Source of the DNA: Saccoglossus kowalevskii
Taxonomy: Eukaryota; Hemichordata; Enteropneusta; Harrimaniidae
Reading direction: 5' to 3'
DNA length: 10,483 bases
Assembly: GCF_000003605.2 (NCBI RefSeq)
Contig: NW_003131855.1
Span: 359,593-370,075 of the forward strand
Part shown: piece after piece, positions 1-10,483 of the stretch
Layout of the letters: each line of letters starts with the position of its first letter
How positions within the stretch are numbered: position 1 is the stretch's first letter
The notes under the pieces: generated by a model
Database searches by the model: none
What the model was told of the DNA's origin: nothing
What the model saw: only the letters and a program-made list of their open reading frames with translations
Position numbers and translations under genes: made by a program

Positions 1-24
1 ACGGAAATTGCAATCTATCCCTCA

Positions 25-6279
<6,255 letters not shown>

Positions 6280-6393
6280 CTTTGATCTGATTGTAAACAA
6301 GATATTTATGTCCCAAATAGAGTATATAAATTTAATACAACCACCAAAGTTATTCTACCTTCTCGCGGTTTCCCTCAGGTTAAAATGGTCCCC

Positions 6394-6423
6394 GATCGCT
6401 GGCCTTATACCAGGTCAGTGATC
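6394..6423 (-). promoter_or_regulatory. possible TDO core promoter: TATA-like box inside a dyad
   Basis: On the gene strand, ggtataagg (complement of 6403-6411) lies about 125 bases upstream of the start ATG. A start site some 30 bases downstream would give a 5' leader of about 95 bases. It is flanked by a 12-bp imperfect dyad (6394-6405 with 6412-6423, 10 of 12 paired, both mismatches G-T). A second ggtata on the gene strand lies at about 6447-6452. No transcript evidence is available and AT-rich DNA produces such boxes by chance. Confidence 0.3.
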
Positions 6424-7245
6424 ACACCCGCGCACTAACACGGACTATACCACTTAAAGGTGGGGGCGTCAAAGGTAGAAATGGATGCGGATTTAATCGT
6501 TAATCGCGTGTTATGTACTTGGCAAGTTGTGAAAGCTTAACAGTTTATCATTCAAATCATTAAATCTTGTCGATTCAGTTTGGGAATAGAATTTAATATG
6601 TCGGATTATCAGTATCACGTACAAGAATCACCCCTCTGAGAAGGAGCATAAATCACGTGTTGCATACAAAGTGTTTTAGGAGGCACCGGTGTTCACATTC
6701 GGACATAAGTGCAAAATAGTCCCCGTTTAGCATGCCTGATCGCAAATTAATCGCTGTTTAAATAGAAGACGTTGAGAAAATAAAAAGTGACACACGGTGT
6801 TATGTTAATGATTTGATACACTACAGTTGTATCAGTAATTATTTACTCGTTACTCGTTTGTTTGAGTGGCGTTTTCCGTCGTGACCCTTAACCTACTTTC
6901 TTTTAAAGTCAGAGTGCGAACAGGGTTCAAACCACTTTAAAGAATAAGTCGGACAGCAAGGTCGGTCATCGTCTCAAAATTATGATACCGGTACATTAGA
7001 ACGTATTGTTGATGACGGGGTACCGGTGAATCCTCTAAATCCCGGTACAATCGATCGCTAATCGGTGACCACAACATCTTGGGACTCATATGGGACTCAT
7101 AGCGACGTATACAACGCGTGTAAAATACATTGTTTATTTACATGAAATTCGAACACGCGCTGCGCGATGACCACCGCTTTAACAAAAGAGCACACGTGAC
7201 TATTTGGATTCCTGTTTGCACTGGCCACATGTGAACGAGCAAAAG
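6424..7245. other. upstream intergenic stretch, no gene seen
   Basis: I see no supportable exon or RNA gene on either strand. It contains the tandem 11-mer at 7080-7101, several ccggtac/gtaccgg motifs at 6975-7048, and an isolated B-box-like ggttcaaacc at 6924-6933 that lacks the rest of a tRNA. Confidence 0.7.
7080..7101. repeat. perfect tandem 11-mer x2
   Basis: tgggactcata is repeated twice without interruption, about 800 bases upstream of the TDO start. Confidence 0.9.
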
Positions 7246-7500
7246 GGGCAGGGGGTAGCTGGTACAGTCAGGAAATAAAAAAAGGCATTTCAAGTTTTTA
7301 CAAGAAATAAAATGAAAGTTCCATATGCAGTATTACAATGTAAATATCTTTTTACAGTTTACAGATAAATCAAATTTCTCATTTTACATTTTTATAAAAT
7401 ATTTGATAATTTGTGTTTAAGAATCAAAATTGGAAATTGCGCGTCGTCCGCCTGTCAAAAATTGTTTACTGTTTTTGATTGCTTTGATTATTGACATGTA

Positions 7501-7671
7501 TAGGTAAGTTGAATGAGCCTCTGTGTTCATTTCTTGATGATATCATTACAATGCATATCATCGTAGATTTGACGCGCCTGTTGCATGAAATCTACTAAAA
7601 TTATTTAAATTGAGCAATTTTGTTTTAAAAAAACGGCACCTGACGCAAAAATTGTAAACTACTCCCAGACG
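7501..7671. repeat. dispersed repeat fragment 1, with 18-bp terminal motif
   Basis: It contains taggta, cctctgt, ttcat and gatgatatcatta (7536-7548) in the same order and orientation as 9664-9718. It ends in gtaaactactcccagacg (7654-7671), the exact reverse complement of 9499-9516. Together these suggest a fragment of the same repeat family as the segment at 9499-9718. It has no coding capacity. Confidence 0.55.
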
Positions 7672-7698
7672 CGCGGTACGTATTTAAACATATTCGCC

Positions 7699-7710
7699 GG
7701 GGGGGGGGGG
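7699..7710 (+). repeat. G12 homopolymer
   Basis: Twelve consecutive Gs directly follow cgcc. Length calls in such runs are unreliable in sequencing. Confidence 0.9.
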
Positions 7711-7874
7711 TCAGTCGAACCCCTAAATTTTGGAAATGAATACAATTATGATCGTAGATTAGTACATATTGAAAGAGACAGTGATAGTTAAAATAATTAT
7801 CATCGGTTGAGTCAGTGACGTAATTATAAGACTTGCATAGTCATGGACATTTTGATGGCAACGAGCTTCAAATG

Positions 7875-7943
7875 CCAATCATTACGTTATGTGACTTTGA
7901 TTGGCTGGTGCTGAGCTGAGAGGCTAAACCGTAGCCAATCAAA
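7875..7943. promoter_or_regulatory. CCAAT-box cluster with 11-bp inverted repeat
   Basis: CCAAT occurs at 7875-7879 and 7935-7939 and its complement ATTGG at 7900-7904. The last two lie in a perfect 11-bp inverted repeat, tttgattggct (7896-7906) and agccaatcaaa (7933-7943). Further ATTGG sites occur at 8336-8340 and 8387-8391. NF-Y binds such pentamers in animal promoters; whether this is a promoter, a transposon end or chance is not decidable here. Confidence 0.35.
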
Positions 7944-8455
7944 AAAGTTGTTATGAATGGGCAAGCTTGTATTCTGTGATTCTGCGATGGTGTAAAGTCG
8001 CGTTCAAGCAGCTGATGTTAAATATTGTTTTCATTGTGGTCTATGGAGACCGCTGCAAAAATACCATTTTATGCATATTATTTTACCGTTTTGTGATGAA
8101 TTTGTTTTTGCGTATCTGTTGACCAACTTAATTAGTTGATTACGAGTGAATTGCTGTGTTATGTCTGTCATCGTTTAGGCAGGCGAGGTCCTGGACAGAA
8201 CTCGACTCAGTGATTTGGAACTAATTACGAGATAACCGTCGCTATTCGGACTACTATTTCTGACAGTTGGTATTCGCAGTTATTAATGTAGTGAACGATT
8301 AATCAAAAGATATGACGTATTCAGTACTTAGTATGATTGGCTTTATGATTGAAGGTTACGCACTAGAGTCTTTTTACTGCTTTGTAATTGGTTAAGGTTT
8401 TGAAAATGAATAATGTTGTTTTAGTTGATCTTGGCGAGTACAGCACAACAGACGC

Positions 8456-8536
8456 AGTCCAGTCCTGGAGAGTCTTGGGGCGAGTCTTGACGCAGTCTTG
8501 GGCTAGTCGTGCTCAGCCTTGCGATAGTCTTGGGGA
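8456..8536 (+). repeat. degenerate tandem repeat of agtcttgg with 10-12 base spacing
   Basis: Copies begin at 8461 (agtcctgg), 8471 (agtcttgg), 8483 (agtcttga), 8494 (agtcttgg), 8505 (agtcgtgc), 8515 (agccttgc) and 8526 (agtcttgg), with a partial copy at 8456. The steps of 10, 12, 11, 11, 10 and 11 bases are close to one helical turn. It ends directly against the kappaB-like palindrome at 8532-8545. Confidence 0.75.
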
Positions 8537-8545
8537 CTTTTCCCC
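8532..8545. promoter_or_regulatory. kappaB/Rel-like palindrome
   Basis: ggggacttttcccc resembles the Rel-family site GGGACTTTCC with one extra T, and its outer bases are palindromic. Three C-rich motifs of related half-site form follow at 8695-8702 (ttcccccc), 8733-8740 (tttccccc) and 8747-8755 (tttcccccc). The match is to a consensus only. Confidence 0.3.
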
Positions 8546-8755
8546 AGGGCGCTGTGTCTTATAGAGTGCTCGATTGACCGACTAAGACGAGAGCTGAAAC
8601 GTATTTCGTTGTGTGTGTCTTATTTGACTGTAAAGTATAAGTGACTTTCCCGATCCCATACCTCAAGGGGACGAGATATAGAGCCAAGACGATATTCCCC
8701 CCTGGCACGTGTGGAGACCCCGAAGAGAAGAATTTCCCCCTGATAGTTTCCCCCC

Positions 8756-9498
8756 AACGAACATATTTACAGTGAACCAAAAAATCACATACTGTTCACT
8801 AATACTGAATTAATTGCAAACAGATTTTGAAACGAAATAGTGTCACTGCTATGTGCACTAAAATCTTCGAAGTGAGAAAATCTCGTGAGAAGCATTTTAC
8901 CTTAAAATTCTTAGAAAATGATGCCAAAATACGTCGTATCTTGTCCTTTGTTGTGTACAACAATTTACAGAAGTGGATCTATGGCATGCGTGTGTTTGTC
9001 CGTGGATGGGGAATGGCTCAGGAACCCCTTCTCTATAAATGGTAAAATAATTCAAAGATGTTACAAACATTTTTCACTGCTGTATATGTTCGTTTGGCGC
9101 TAATTGCAGTCTGTGTCACCACTACATTGATAATCACCGCTAGTCTATTACAATAATACTACAGAAGAACGAGGATTGCGCCAGTTTATATTTCAGAGTC
9201 AACATTTTGGAAATCGAATCAACTTGCGATCGTCCATTTTCATATTGGATGAGAAAATCTCATGCTATACAAAAACGTGGTGCCCATGTAGCAGCTATAT
9301 CGAGCACCACCGTTTTGAGTACCGACATTCAGCGGATGATTATCTAGATCCAGACAGAAACAGTTCTCCATTTTGACTACTTACTCACCCCATACCAATA
9401 TCCAGGAATATTTCACGTTCACACGCCATACTCCAGTGATAGGTGTGCCTAAATATTTTGATTGTTATGAATGTTATGAATTAACTGTCATTCTTACA
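8756..9498. other. intergenic stretch with short unassigned open frames
   Basis: Plus-strand frames at 8827-9045 (72 codons) and 9176-9376 (66 codons) have no recognisable domain, no convincing splice partners and no similarity to each other. A small inverted repeat, agtgaac and gttcact, lies at about 8771-8801. I call nothing coding here. Confidence 0.65.
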
Positions 9499-9718
9499 CG
9501 TCTGGGAGTAGTTTACGCTATCAGCGCTATGTGAAGTAACAAATGTAATGACCATCTCCAAATGCTCTATAATAATTTACCGAATATTGTTGTCATTTTT
9601 ATTAAAATATGACATTTTTGTTTTCTTCTTGAAAACAACTCAACTGCTTTAAACTTTGGCGTGTAGGTACTTTAGGTGGACCTCTGTCAGATTTATTCAT
9701 TTTGCGATGATATCATTA
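9499..9718. repeat. dispersed repeat fragment 2, with 18-bp terminal motif
   Basis: It begins with cgtctgggagtagtttac (9499-9516), the exact inverse of 7654-7671, and carries the taggta...cctctgt...ttcat...gatgatatcatta core (9664-9718) found at 7501-7548. Between them catttttat and aaaatat (from 9593) resemble 7387 onward. Each fragment keeps the 18-bp motif on a different side of the core. Confidence 0.55.
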
Positions 9719-10451
9719 ATTCTCTATTTTGCGCTAATATTTTTGCCATTTTAGCTATCTAGTGAGTTTCACATAACTAGAAATCACAATATCCCCTGTT
9801 CATGTTGTTAACCGAGAAGGATTATATTGCATAGACACACAGTATGAATTGGTACCTCCGATCTATTCAAACAGTGCTTTTACCGAATTGTACTCATTCC
9901 ACTTCTGTATAAGCTTTCTACATGTTTGTTTCTTTTTCACAAAATGCAGTAAATACAGTAGTATGGAATTGGATTAATTCCAGAAAACCACTTGTTAGGT
10001 TACTGCTGCTTACTATGATTTTACTTTTTATTTTGTGGGTTTGCAATGCATTAGAGGAAAGTACAGTTTGTTATTTGGGTGAATGAATATGAAATCGTAA
10101 TATGAATAAGACCGATATCTAGAGGTTCCAAAGTATAAATCCGCCAAAATGTACTTTCAACCTCTTGTATCGGTTCCGGTTACTGCGTGACCAAGCACAC
10201 AACATAACTTTAACACATTCATGTTCATGACAGTTACCAGAGATTGTTACATAGACCAGTTCATACACAGATAAATAGGGGCGTATTCAAATTATATAAA
10301 CATTTATTATGCACAAGATACACAACGTAAACTCAACCCAACATTAAAGGGCGGTTGATAAACATTGATTTTCCCATAATCCAATGCGCGTTTGTAGTTA
10401 AATCACGGGTAAGAGTTTTTCCCTGCCGGCGACTCCTTCGATACCTTCCAA
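9719..10451. other. AT-rich flank, no gene seen
   Basis: No exon, RNA gene or strong repeat was recognised. A minus-strand AATAAA (complement of 10303-10308) could be the end of a further gene to the right, but nothing else supports that. Confidence 0.6.
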
Positions 10452-10483
10452 ACACACACACACACACACCCACACACACGCAC
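10452..10483. repeat. CA microsatellite, continues past the window
   Basis: This is an ac/ca dinucleotide run interrupted by ccc-type and cg variants near its end. Confidence 0.95.

Noticed and set aside
6924-6933. ggttcaaacc, a perfect pol III B-box match
   Set aside because: No pairing T-stem, acceptor stem or anticodon arm can be drawn around it, and no convincing A box; probably chance or a SINE scrap.
8559-8780. Minus-strand open frame of 73 codons
   Set aside because: It has no recognisable domain; it covers the C-rich block, whose base composition removes stop codons.
8827-9045. Plus-strand open frame of 72 codons preceded by a cag acceptor-like site
   Set aside because: There is no recognisable family, the TAA ends it without a donor, and no partner exon was found.
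9176-9376. Plus-strand open frame of 66 codons that could be a terminal exon
   Set aside because: It starts on a non-ATG codon, matches no family I know, and has no upstream exon in a consistent phase.
10303-10308. Minus-strand AATAAA as a polyadenylation signal of a neighbouring gene
   Set aside because: The hexamer is common in AT-rich DNA and no exon of such a gene is visible in the window.

Overview
The window looks like nuclear DNA from an animal, most likely a marine invertebrate. It is AT-rich and intron-dense, has no operons or ribosome binding sites, and its one recognisable gene is cut into short exons with GT-AG introns. A MITE-like element in intron 2 resembles decayed elements I associate with mollusc and other lophotrochozoan genomes, but that placement is only an impression. 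|| GENE (bases 26-6279, minus strand). Nine consecutive coding exons of tryptophan 2,3-dioxygenase (TDO; TDO2 of vertebrates, vermilion of flies), the haem enzyme that opens the indole ring of L-tryptophan to start the kynurenine pathway. I assembled the exons by hand from splice signals, phase matching and alignment to the remembered family sequence. They cover about 344 codons from the start methionine to the Thr-Gly-Thr-Gly-Gly motif. The final exon or exons (about 50 residues) lie beyond base 1. Every splice phase matches and all active-site residues I could check are present, but exon 4 is one base short in a C run (bases 1959-1961) and runs into a stop. It is therefore either an assembly error or indel, or a null allele or young pseudogene. 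|| INTRONS. Intron 1 is about 3 kb. It holds two diverged direct copies of a roughly 500-base repeat, a smaller diverged duplication around a YY1-like palindrome, a 21-bp near-perfect fold-back and several short hairpins. Intron 2 holds a MITE-like inverted-repeat element. The other introns are 140-475 bases and show nothing distinct. || UPSTREAM (6280-10483). There is no supportable gene. It holds a possible TATA-like promoter inside a dyad just upstream of the TDO start; an 18-bp perfect inverted pair 1.86 kb apart with a related core nearby; a CCAAT cluster; a degenerate tandem repeat with helical-turn spacing; a kappaB-like palindrome beside C-rich motifs (possibly an old LTR or promoter); a G12 tract; and a CA microsatellite at the end. 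|| I did not find a new multi-gene system. The most valuable points are the broken TDO exon, the 18-bp inverted pair and the helically spaced repeat.
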